Source: Pseudomonadota bacterium (GTDB lineage Bacteria; Pseudomonadota; Alphaproteobacteria; Rhodobacterales; Rhodobacteraceae). From it: a stretch of 64,000 nt of DNA. Location: the NCBI GenBank assembly GCA_020161615.1, contig JAIUPD010000005.1, positions 1 to 64,000 of the forward strand. Reading direction: 5' to 3'. Of the stretch, positions 38,522 to 46,006 are shown piece by piece. Each line of letters begins with the position of its first letter. Positions within the stretch are counted from its first letter, which is position 1. The notes below the pieces were generated by a model that searched no databases, was not told where the DNA came from, and saw only the letters and a list, made by a program, of their open reading frames with translations. The translations under genes were made by a program, and so were the position numbers.

Positions 38522-39415
38522 GTGACCCGCCCCGACATCCTCTGCATCGGCTCCGTCCTGTGGGACATCATCGGCCGCACCGACACCTCGCTGCGTGCCC
38601 GGGGCGACGTGGCGGGCCGTATCACCCGCGTGCCGGGGGGCGTGGCGCTCAACATCGCCATGACGCTCTCGCGCTTCGGCCTCCGGCCCGCGGTGCTCAG
38701 CGCCATTGGCGCCGATTCCGAGGGCGCGGATCTGCTTGCCGCCTGCGAGGCGCTGGGCGTCGATACCCGGTTCGCGCTGCGAACGGACCTGCCCACCGAC
38801 CGCTACATGGCGATCGAGGATACCACCGGCCTCGTCGCCGCCATCGCCGACGCGCATTCGCTGGAGGCGGCGGGCGCGGCGATCCTTGCCCCGCTCTCGG
38901 ATGGCCGCCTTGCCACCGAGGGCGCGCCCTGGGTCGGACCCATCGCCGTGGACGGCAACCTGACCGAGGCGCTTCTGGCCGAAATCGCCGCCTCGCCCCT
39001 GTTTCGGGGCGCCGACCTCAGGATCGCCCCCGCCAGCCCTGGCAAGGCCGAGCGCCTGATCCCGGTCATGCGCCACCCCGGCGCCACGCTCTATGTCAAC
39101 CGGCAGGAGGCCGGGCTGATCGCCGGCTGCACCCCCGCCACCGCCGCCGAGGCCGCCGAGGCGCTGATCGCGGCCGGCGCCGCGCGCGCGCTGGTGACGG
39201 ACGGCGCCCATCCCGCCGCCGATGCCGCCCGCGGCCAGCCGCTGCTCACCTGCGCCGCCCGCCCCGTGCAGGCGCGCCGCATCACCGGCGCGGGCGACAC
39301 CTTCATGGCCGCCCATCTTTTCGCCGAAACCCGCGGCCACGACCGGACCGAGGCGCTGTCGCGCGCCCAGGCTGCCGCTGCCGCCTATGTCGCCTTCGAG
39401 GACTTTGCCCCATGA
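38522..39415 (+). CDS. psuK: PfkB-family carbohydrate kinase, probable pseudouridine kinase
   Basis: 297 residues. PfkB marks: ILCIGSVLWDIIGRTD at the start, RVPGGVALNIAMTLSRFGL (first signature region) and the anion-hole segment RRITGAGDTFMAAHLFAE (GAGD). Starts with GTG at 38522. Its stop overlaps psuG by four bases, and this pairing is what supports pseudouridine as the substrate: kinase makes pseudouridine 5'-phosphate for PsuG. Confidence 0.83.
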   Translation: MTRPDILCIGSVLWDIIGRTDTSLRARGDVAGRITRVPGGVALNIAMTLSRFGLRPAVLSAIGADSEGADLLAACEALGVDTRFALRTDLPTDRYMAIEDTTGLVAAIADAHSLEAAGAAILAPLSDGRLATEGAPWVGPIAVDGNLTEALLAEIAASPLFRGADLRIAPASPGKAERLIPVMRHPGATLYVNRQEAGLIAGCTPATAAEAAEALIAAGAARALVTDGAHPAADAARGQPLLTCAARPVQARRITGAGDTFMAAHLFAETRGHDRTEALSRAQAAAAAYVAFEDFAP

Positions 39416-40308
39416 TCCATTATTCGCCCGAGGTCGCCGAGGCCCGCGCCAAAGGCCTGCCGCTGGTCGCCCTGGAATCGACCATCATCACCCATGGCAT
39501 GCCCTTCCCGCAGAATGTCGAAACCGCCCGCGCCGTCGAAGCCGCGGTGCGCGAGGCGGGCGCGATTCCCGCGACCATCGCCGTGCTGGACGGGCAGATC
39601 CATGTGGGCCTGACCGACGCGCAGCTCGACACGCTGGGTCAGGCGCAGGATGTGATGAAACTCTCGCGCGCCGACTTTGCCGTCTGCGTCGCCACCGGCC
39701 GCACCGGTGCCACGACCGTCGCGGCGACGATGATCTGCGCGGAATTGGCGGGGATCAAGGTCTTCGCCACCGGCGGCATCGGCGGCGTGCATCGTGGCGC
39801 CGAACTCAGCTTCGACATCTCGGCCGACCTGCAGGAGCTGGCGCAAACCCCGGTCACCGTGGTCGCCGCCGGGGCCAAGGCGATCCTCGATCTGCCCAAG
39901 ACGCTGGAAGTGCTGGAAACGCTGGGCGTGCCGGTCATCGCCGTCGGCCAGGACGACCTGCCCGCCTTCTGGTCGCGCGCCTCGGGGCTGAAAGCCCCCC
40001 TGCGCCTCGATACCGCGGCCGAGATCGCCGCCGCCCATCGCACCCGTGCCGCGCTGGGGCTGAAGGGCGGCCAGTTGGTCACCAATCCCATTCCGGCCGA
40101 GGACGAGATCCCGCGCGCCGAGATCATGCCGGTGGTCGAGGCCGCGCTGGCCGAGGCCGAGGCGCAGGGCATCAGCGCCAAGGCGGTGACGCCCTTCCTG
40201 CTGGACCGGATCTTTACCGCGACCAGCGGCCGTTCGCTCGACGCCAATATCGCGCTGGTGCTGAACAACGCCCGGCTCGCCGCCCAGATTGCCCGGGAAT
40301 TGATCTGA
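39412..40308 (+). CDS. psuG: Pseudouridine-5'-phosphate glycosidase
   Basis: Splits pseudouridine 5'-phosphate into uracil and ribose 5-phosphate. 298 residues with the family opening LPLVALESTIITHGMPFPQN, and ADFAVCVATGRTGATTVAAT, VFATGGIGGVHRGAELSFDI, and the C-terminal NPIPAEDEIP. Forms a coupled pair with psuK. No nucleoside transporter or pyrimidine catabolic genes are adjacent. Confidence 0.93.
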   Translation: MIHYSPEVAEARAKGLPLVALESTIITHGMPFPQNVETARAVEAAVREAGAIPATIAVLDGQIHVGLTDAQLDTLGQAQDVMKLSRADFAVCVATGRTGATTVAATMICAELAGIKVFATGGIGGVHRGAELSFDISADLQELAQTPVTVVAAGAKAILDLPKTLEVLETLGVPVIAVGQDDLPAFWSRASGLKAPLRLDTAAEIAAAHRTRAALGLKGGQLVTNPIPAEDEIPRAEIMPVVEAALAEAEAQGISAKAVTPFLLDRIFTATSGRSLDANIALVLNNARLAAQIARELI

Positions 40309-40432
40309 CATTCAACGCGGAACTGGCCGGATTTCTGTCTGACATTTGCGGTGCCCCGAGCAGCCCTTGCGCCGCCCGAAGGCGCCGCCTATCTAGGGGT
40401 CAACGCCCCTCGCCAGCGACGAACAGCCTGTC

Positions 40433-41140
40433 ATGTCCACGCCTCCCCGCCCGCATCGCCGCGGGTTCTTCGCCGGACTTCGGGCCTCGTTCCTGACCGG
40501 TCTTGTCGTGGTCGCCCCCGCGGTGCTGACCATCTGGCTTATCACCGCCGTGGTGGAATTCGTCGACAGCCGGGTTATCCCGCTGATCCCGCGCGAGACG
40601 CTGCGCCGCTTCCTGCCGGAAAACCTTGCCCATCTCGACCTGATCAGCATGCCCGGGATCGGGCTGGTGATCGCGCTTCTGTTTACCCTGATTGTCGGCT
40701 TCTTCGCCAAGGGCTTCATCGGCCGCAGCCTGATCCAATGGAGCGAGGATCTGGTCTCGCGCATGCCGGTCGTGCGCTCGATCTACAATGCCCTGAAACA
40801 GATCGCCGAGACGGTCTTCGCGCAGAGTTCGACCTCGTTCAACCGCGCCTGCCTGGTGGAATACCCGCGGCCCGGTCTCTGGGCGGTGGCCTTCGTCTCG
40901 ACCGACACCAAGGGCGAGATCGCGCAGAAGATCGGCGGCGAGAAGTTGATTTCGGTCTTTCTGCCGACCACGCCGAACCCGACCTCGGGCTTTCTGCTCT
41001 TCGTGCCGGAAAAGGACGTCATCGCCTTGGACATGTCGATCGAGGATGCGGCGAAGCTGATCATCTCGGCCGGGCTCGTCGCCCCCGACCCGGCGAAACC
41101 GGGTCAGGTGGTGCGCAGAAAACGCGACGAACTCAGCTGA
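40433..41140 (+). CDS. DUF502 family membrane protein
   Basis: 235 residues. Two membrane helices (ASFLTGLVVVAPAVLTIWLI and GIGLVIALLFTLIVGFFAKG) and the DUF502 C-terminal region (SVFLPTTPNPTSGFLLFVPE). Function unknown in the family; it is common in bacteria and plants. Its end overlaps the patatin gene on the other strand by 8 bases. Confidence 0.87.
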   Translation: MSTPPRPHRRGFFAGLRASFLTGLVVVAPAVLTIWLITAVVEFVDSRVIPLIPRETLRRFLPENLAHLDLISMPGIGLVIALLFTLIVGFFAKGFIGRSLIQWSEDLVSRMPVVRSIYNALKQIAETVFAQSSTSFNRACLVEYPRPGLWAVAFVSTDTKGEIAQKIGGEKLISVFLPTTPNPTSGFLLFVPEKDVIALDMSIEDAAKLIISAGLVAPDPAKPGQVVRRKRDELS

Positions 41141-42182
41141 ACATCGCCGCCAGATCCACGGTCGCCGTCTTGTTCAGATCCTGACCATGGGCCCGCAGGA
41201 ACCGCCCCGCCGCCCGCCGTCCGGCCCGGAACAGCCGGTCGATCAGGTCGGGGGTGGGCGAGACCTTGGTGCGGACCGAAAGTTCCCGCATCAGCCGGTC
41301 GTCGGCGATGAAATGAACCAGCACATCCTTCATCGCCCCCTTGGCGACATGCCCCTCGGCGATCAGCCGCTTGACGAAGGCGATGGCCCGCAGGTCGCGC
41401 AACAGCGCGGCGTTGAAACTTACCTCATTGATCCGGTTCAGGATTTCCTGCGAGCTTTGTGGCACCTCGGGCCGGTATTGCGGGTTCAGCGAGACGATCA
41501 CCACATCATCGGGCAGGGCCGGATCGTAGAGCGGATGCAGCGCCGGATTGGCTGAATAGCCGCCATCCCAATAGTATTCGCCCCCGACTTCGACCGCGCG
41601 GAAGAAGGTCGGCAGGCAGGCCGAGGCCAGGATCGCCGCATGTGTCACCTGGGCTCCGGCAAAGACCCGGACCTTGCCGGTATGCACATTGGTCGCCGCC
41701 ACGAACAGCTTCGGCCCCGCGTCCGCGCAGACATTGTCGATGTCGAGGGACAGGACCGCAGGTTCCAGCGGGTTCTTCCACAAGGGCCCCCAATCGTAGG
41801 GGCTGAAAACCTGTGCCGCCAGATCGGCGGGCGTTACCGGCATTACCGTCTCGGCCAGCCGGGCGGCATAATCGAAGGGATAGAAGAAGGCCCGCATCCA
41901 ATCCGCGGTGGGCGGCAGGCCCGGCACGTCGGGTAGCCCGTCATAGGCGCCGCGTCCGACCCTCTCCCAAAGCGCGCGCATCGTCGCCCGCGCCCCGTCG
42001 CGGCCTCCCTGCGCCATGCCCGACTTGAAGGCGGCACCGTTCAGCGCCCCCGCCGAGGTGCCGGAGATTGCCGCGATTTCCAGATCCTCGTCATCCAGCA
42101 GCCGGTCAAGGACGCCCCAGGTGAAAGCCCCGTGCGCCCCGCCGCCTTGCAGCGCGAGGTTGATGCGTCGCGTTCGGGTCAT
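41133..42182 (-). CDS. Patatin-like phospholipase
   Basis: 349 residues. Patatin elements: oxyanion box LALQGGGAHGAFTWG, nucleophile Ser in AISGTSAGALNGAAF, and the Asp dyad partner in YYWDGGYSANPAL. No signal peptide. It lies behind bdhA, an arrangement seen around PHB and lipid metabolism, so a depolymerase-like or lipase role is plausible but unproven. Confidence 0.88.
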   Translation of the reverse strand: MTRTRRINLALQGGGAHGAFTWGVLDRLLDDEDLEIAAISGTSAGALNGAAFKSGMAQGGRDGARATMRALWERVGRGAYDGLPDVPGLPPTADWMRAFFYPFDYAARLAETVMPVTPADLAAQVFSPYDWGPLWKNPLEPAVLSLDIDNVCADAGPKLFVAATNVHTGKVRVFAGAQVTHAAILASACLPTFFRAVEVGGEYYWDGGYSANPALHPLYDPALPDDVVIVSLNPQYRPEVPQSSQEILNRINEVSFNAALLRDLRAIAFVKRLIAEGHVAKGAMKDVLVHFIADDRLMRELSVRTKVSPTPDLIDRLFRAGRRAAGRFLRAHGQDLNKTATVDLAAMFS

Positions 42183-42211
42183 TCCCTAATTCCTTGAGAT
42201 ATTTGCGGGAA

Positions 42212-42235
42212 GGGGCCGGCCCTTCTGCCGGCCCC
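42212..42235 (-). terminator. Hairpin between bdhA and the patatin gene
   Basis: GGGGCCGGC (42212-42220) pairs with GCCGGCCCC (42227-42235) over 9 bp with a 6-base loop, 6 bases after the bdhA stop. The following minus-strand sequence TTCCCGCAAAT is only weakly U-rich, so partial read-through into the patatin gene is likely. Confidence 0.6.
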
Positions 42236-42241
42236 GGATCG

Positions 42242-43024
42242 TTACAGGGCGGTCCAGCCGCCGTCCACGCTGATGGTCGTGCCGGTGATCTGCGCCGCCG
42301 CGTCCGAGCAGAGGAACACCGCCGTGCCGCCGATCTCCTCGGTCGTGGCGAATTGCCGCGAGGGCTGGCGTTCCAGCATCACCTCGCGGATCACCGTCTC
42401 GCGGTCCATGTTGTGGGTTTTCATCTGGTCGGGGATCTGCGCCTCGACCAGCGGCGTCAGCACATAGCCCGGACAGATCGCGTTGGCGGTGATGCCCTTG
42501 CCCGCCGCCTCCAGCGCCGTGACTTTGGTAAAGCCGACGACCCCGTGCTTGGCCGCCACATAGGCCCCCTTGAAGGGCGAGGCGGTCAGGCCATGCGCCG
42601 AGGCGATGTTGATCACCCTGCCCCAGCCCTTCGCATACATTCCCGGCAGCGCCGCGGCGGTGGTGTGGAAGGCCGAGGACAGGTTGATCGCCAGGATCGC
42701 GTTCCACTTCTCGACCGGGAAATCCTCGATCTTGGCAACATGCTGGATGCCGGCGTTGTTAACCAGGATATCGCAGCCGCCGGCCTTTTCGATCAGGGCG
42801 CGGCATTCGTCGGCCTTGGACATGTCGGCCTTGATATAGGTGACGGTGACGCCGTGTTTCGCACCCAGATCCGCGGCCTGCCGGTGGTCGGCCTCGGTAT
42901 CGGTGAACGAGTTGAGCACGACATCGGCGCCGGCGGCGGCGAGCGCCTCGGCCACCCCGTGCCCGATGCCCGAGGTCGAGCCGGTGACGATGGCGCGGCG
43001 GCCCTGAAGAAACTTGTCGGTCAT
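42242..43024 (-). CDS. bdhA: D-beta-hydroxybutyrate dehydrogenase
   Basis: Oxidises 3-hydroxybutyrate, the PHB breakdown product, to acetoacetate with NAD+. 260 residues of the short-chain dehydrogenase family: RAIVTGSTSGIGHGVAEALA, NNAGIQHVAKIEDFP, catalytic Tyr/Lys in FKGAYVAAKHGVVGFTK, and AICPGYVLTPLVEAQIPDQM, which is typical for BdhA. Start ATG 43024 with GAGG at 5 bases. Confidence 0.93.
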   Translation of the reverse strand: MTDKFLQGRRAIVTGSTSGIGHGVAEALAAAGADVVLNSFTDTEADHRQAADLGAKHGVTVTYIKADMSKADECRALIEKAGGCDILVNNAGIQHVAKIEDFPVEKWNAILAINLSSAFHTTAAALPGMYAKGWGRVINIASAHGLTASPFKGAYVAAKHGVVGFTKVTALEAAGKGITANAICPGYVLTPLVEAQIPDQMKTHNMDRETVIREVMLERQPSRQFATTEEIGGTAVFLCSDAAAQITGTTISVDGGWTAL

Positions 43025-43044
43025 GATTGCCTCATGGAATCTGA

Positions 43045-43060
43045 TGCTGCATGTGCAACA
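43045..43060. promoter_or_regulatory. TGC/GCA dyad before bdhA, possible PhaR-type operator
   Basis: TGCTGCA-TG-TGCAACA, an imperfect inverted repeat 21 bases upstream of the bdhA start. PHB regulators of the PhaR type in alphaproteobacteria bind TGC...GCA dyads; the link here is inference from sequence and position. Confidence 0.4.
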
Positions 43061-43087
43061 TAGACCGCATATAGGCGCGGACGGCAC

Positions 43088-43164
43088 AAAAAAAAAACGC
43101 CCGCGCAAGGCGGGCGTCAGTCGTTGAGGCAGGTTTCATACAGGCAAGAAACCTATCGAGCAGT
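43088..43164 (-). ncRNA. Candidate small RNA, about 77 nt
   Basis: The minus strand carries a promoter (43199-43171), then a 5' stem AGGTTTC/GAAACCT (43154-43148 with 43137-43131) with a 10-base loop. A single-stranded stretch follows, then a terminator ACGCCCGC/GCGGGCGT (43117-43097) ending in ten T (43097-43088). No open frame with a ribosome site fits. The strong terminator has no other upstream gene to serve. Start (about 43164) is inferred from the promoter; the end is firm. Family not assigned; architecture and length resemble alphaproteobacterial sRNAs such as MmgR/suhB. Confidence 0.7.
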
Positions 43165-43170
43165 GAGATA

Positions 43171-43199
43171 CTTATAGCGCTTTGTTCAGACTGGGCCAA
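43171..43199 (-). promoter_or_regulatory. Promoter of the candidate small RNA
   Basis: Minus strand TTGGCC (43199-43194), 17-base spacer, TATAAG (43176-43171): close to the housekeeping sigma consensus with optimal spacing. Confidence 0.65.
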
Positions 43200-43274
43200 G
43201 CTTAAAGTTTACAGGCACCTAGCCGGGGGAGTACCCAGAAGGACCCCCTCAGCGACGCCAGGATTGTTTCGCCC

Positions 43275-45110
43275 ATGACCTTCACTTTCCCCTTGCGAGC
43301 CTCGGGATTCGCGCTTGCAGCGCTGCTATGCGGGCTCGGCGCCGCGCCGCAGGTTCTGGCGCAGGACAGCCCGACTCACGGTATCGCTATGTACGGAACG
43401 CCTGCGCTACCACAAGATTTCGTGTCCCTGCCCTATGCCAATCCCGAGGCGCCGCAAGGCGGGCGATTCGTTTTCGCCGAGATCGGCAGTTTCGATTCGC
43501 TCAACCCGTTCATCCTGCGCGGGTCTGCCCCCTGGGGAGTCAACCTGTTGACGGTTCAGAGTCTTCTGGGCCGTTCTTACGACGAACCCTTCACCCTCTA
43601 CCCGGTGCTGGCGGAATCGCTGCGCACTGATTCGGCCCGGTCCTTTGTCGAATTCACCCTGCGCGAGGATGCGCGCTTCTCGGATGGCTCGCCCGTCACT
43701 CTCGACGATGTGATCTGGTCCTTCGAGACAATGGGGGCCGAAGGGCATCCCCGCTACCGCAACGCCTGGACCAAGATCGCCTCGATGGAGCGGGTGGATG
43801 AGCGCACGCTGCGCTTCACCTTCACCGAACCGGACCGCGAATTGCCGCTGATCCTGGGGCTGCGCCCGATCGTGCAGCGGGCTCAATTCGACGTGAGCGC
43901 GGGTGGGCGGAGTTTCGCCGAAAGCTCGCTCGCCCCGGTCATTGCCTCGGGCCCCTACGAGGTGGCGGCGGTCGATCCCGGCCGGTCGGTCACCTTCCGC
44001 AGGGTCGCCGATTTCTGGGGCGCGGACCTGCCCTTTTACCGGGGCCAGATGAACGCGGACGAGATCCGCTATGAATACTACAGCGACCTCGCCGTGGCGT
44101 TCGAGGCCTTCAAGGCCGGACTCCTCTCGGTCTGGCGCGAGCCCAACGCCGCCCGCTGGGCCGACAGCTATGACATTCCGGCGGTCCAGGACGGGCGCAT
44201 CCGGCTGGTCGAGGTGCCGCATCAGCGCCCCTCGGGCATGTCGGGGCTGTTCATCAACACCCGCCGCCCGATGTTCGCCGATTGGCGGGTGCGCGAGGCG
44301 TTGCTGCTGGCCTTCGATTTCGAACGCATTAACCAGGTCGTCACCGGCGGGGCCGAGCCGCGCATCGCCTCCTATTTCGGCAATTCCGTGCTGGGGATGC
44401 GCCCGGGACCCGCCGAGGGCCGCGTGGCTGAGCTGCTGGCGCCCTTCGCCGCCGACCTGCCGCCCGGCGCGCTGGAAGGCTACGCCCTGCCGGTCAGCGA
44501 CGGCCGCTCGAACCGGCGCAACCGGCGCGAGGCGATGCGCCTTCTGGCCGAGGCCGGCTGGCAGCCCGATGCCCAGGGCATCCTCAGGAACGCCGAGGGT
44601 CAGGCCTTTGCCTTCGAGATTCTGCTGCTGCAGGGCCAGGCCGAGATCCAGTCGACCGCCGCCGCCTTCGCCGAGGATCTGCAGGCGCTGGGGATCCAGG
44701 CGCGCGTCGCGCTGGTCGATTCCGCGCAATATGTGCAGCGGACCAATACCTACGACTTCGACATGACCCATTCGCTGCGGCTGATGTCGCTGTCGCCGGG
44801 CAACGAGCAGACGCTCTACTGGGGGGCCGAAGGGGTCGAGACCCCCGGCACGCGCAATTTCGCGGGGGTCCATGATCCCGCGGTCGAGGCGATGATCACG
44901 GCGATGCTCAGCTCTACCTCGGACGAGGAATTCACCGCCGCGGTGCGGGCGCTCGACCGGGTGCTGATGTCGGGGCGTTATGTCATCCCCTTCTGGTTCT
45001 CTCCGGTCAGCCGCATGGCAGTGCAGAGCAACTTGCACTTTCCCGACATTTTGCCGATATATGGGGACTGGACGGGCTTTCTGCCCGAAGTCTGGTGGTA
45101 TCAGGAATGA
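43275..45110 (+). CDS. Extracellular solute-binding protein, family 5 (YejA-like)
   Basis: 611 residues. Signal peptide LRASGFALAALLCGLGAAPQVLA, mature part QDSPTHGIAMYGTPALPQDF. Typical SBP_bac_5 blocks: LTVQSLLGRSYDEPFTLYP, ARFSDGSPVTLDDVIWSFE, and GMSGLFINTRRPMFADWRV. The long form with YANPEAPQGGRFVFAE matches the YejA/microcin C type. No permease or ATPase genes are adjacent, so it depends on genes elsewhere. The leader 43165-43274 contains a GGGGG/CCCCC hairpin (43225-43248). Confidence 0.88.
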   Translation: MTFTFPLRASGFALAALLCGLGAAPQVLAQDSPTHGIAMYGTPALPQDFVSLPYANPEAPQGGRFVFAEIGSFDSLNPFILRGSAPWGVNLLTVQSLLGRSYDEPFTLYPVLAESLRTDSARSFVEFTLREDARFSDGSPVTLDDVIWSFETMGAEGHPRYRNAWTKIASMERVDERTLRFTFTEPDRELPLILGLRPIVQRAQFDVSAGGRSFAESSLAPVIASGPYEVAAVDPGRSVTFRRVADFWGADLPFYRGQMNADEIRYEYYSDLAVAFEAFKAGLLSVWREPNAARWADSYDIPAVQDGRIRLVEVPHQRPSGMSGLFINTRRPMFADWRVREALLLAFDFERINQVVTGGAEPRIASYFGNSVLGMRPGPAEGRVAELLAPFAADLPPGALEGYALPVSDGRSNRRNRREAMRLLAEAGWQPDAQGILRNAEGQAFAFEILLLQGQAEIQSTAAAFAEDLQALGIQARVALVDSAQYVQRTNTYDFDMTHSLRLMSLSPGNEQTLYWGAEGVETPGTRNFAGVHDPAVEAMITAMLSSTSDEEFTAAVRALDRVLMSGRYVIPFWFSPVSRMAVQSNLHFPDILPIYGDWTGFLPEVWWYQE

Positions 45111-45229
45111 AAACGGCATTCGCGATCGCTGTCGCCCTGCTGACGCTCACGGCCTGCAACACGGTCGAGGGCGTGGGCCAGGACATCTCGGGCGGGGCCA
45201 ATGTGGTGCGGGGGTGGATGGGGCATTGA
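45107..45229 (+). CDS. Entericidin A/B-type small lipoprotein
   Basis: 40 residues, starting MKTAFAIAVALLTLTAC: a lipoprotein signal peptide with lipidated Cys17, then NTVEGVGQDISGGANVVRGW, the entericidin signature. In other bacteria such peptides are membrane-attached and linked to stress or cell lysis. ATG 45107 overlaps the stop of the binding-protein gene by four bases (ATGA), with AGGA just upstream. Unusually coupled to a transporter gene. Confidence 0.87.
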   Translation: MKTAFAIAVALLTLTACNTVEGVGQDISGGANVVRGWMGH

Positions 45230-45257
45230 CGCCCCCGACGCCCGCCGCGCCCTGTCC

Positions 45258-45881
45258 CTATTCCAGCGAAGTCACCCAGAGGATCGTCGCATCCTCGGGG
45301 CTCAGGCTGATGACGTTGTGGCCCATCGAGGCGTCGTAATAGGCGCTGTCGCCCCGTTTCATGTCGATGGGCGCGTAGAATTCGGTGTAAAGCCGGATCT
45401 GCCCGGTCAGGACATAGAGGAATTCCTCGCCGTCATGGCGGACCCAGCCGTCGAAATCCTCGAACTTGCGGGCATGGATCGTGGCGCGATAGGGCAGCAT
45501 CGCCTTGCGCGTCAGCGCGCCCGCCAGCAGCTCATGCTCATAGGTCGTGGTGACATGCGCCTCGCCCTCGCCTGCCCGGGTCGTGGCCATGCGCCCGCCC
45601 GGCGAGCCATGGCGCGGCGGCGTGAAAAGCTGCGGCACGCTGATGCCCAGCCCTTCGGCCAGTTTCTTCAGCCCGTCATAGGTGGGCGACATCTGCCCGT
45701 TCTCGATCTTCGAGAGCGTGGAGCGCGCCAGCCCAGCCGCCTGTGCCGCCTGTTCCAGCGTCCAGCCGCGGTCCTTCCGCAGCGTGCGCACCCGTTCGGC
45801 CAGGTCGATGGGCGCGGCCAGCGCCTCTCCGCCGTCGGAACGGGCGATACGGATGATGGCGGGATTGGTCAGATCGCTCAT
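45258..45881 (-). CDS. XRE-family regulator with cupin domain
   Basis: 207 residues. Helix-turn-helix at 28-82 (LAERVRTLRKDRGWTLEQAA then LARSTLSKIENGQMSPTYDG) and a C-terminal cupin barrel (VRHDGEEFLYVLTGQIRLYT; GDSAYYDASMGHNVISLSPE). Such proteins sense a small molecule and repress amino acid, polyamine or betaine genes. It diverges from the acyl-CoA synthetase operon with 125 bases between starts and may control it. Confidence 0.9.
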   Translation of the reverse strand: MSDLTNPAIIRIARSDGGEALAAPIDLAERVRTLRKDRGWTLEQAAQAAGLARSTLSKIENGQMSPTYDGLKKLAEGLGISVPQLFTPPRHGSPGGRMATTRAGEGEAHVTTTYEHELLAGALTRKAMLPYRATIHARKFEDFDGWVRHDGEEFLYVLTGQIRLYTEFYAPIDMKRGDSAYYDASMGHNVISLSPEDATILWVTSLE

Positions 45882-46006
45882 GACGGGGCCTTGCTCAGGG
45901 TAAGGCGTTTTGCGCTATTGTCGCGGCCTTGTCGAGGGCAGCCGCCACGGGTTTGGCGCGGCACTCGGCCCTTGCCCTCGCGGTCCCACCGGATTAGCTG
46001 GATTTC

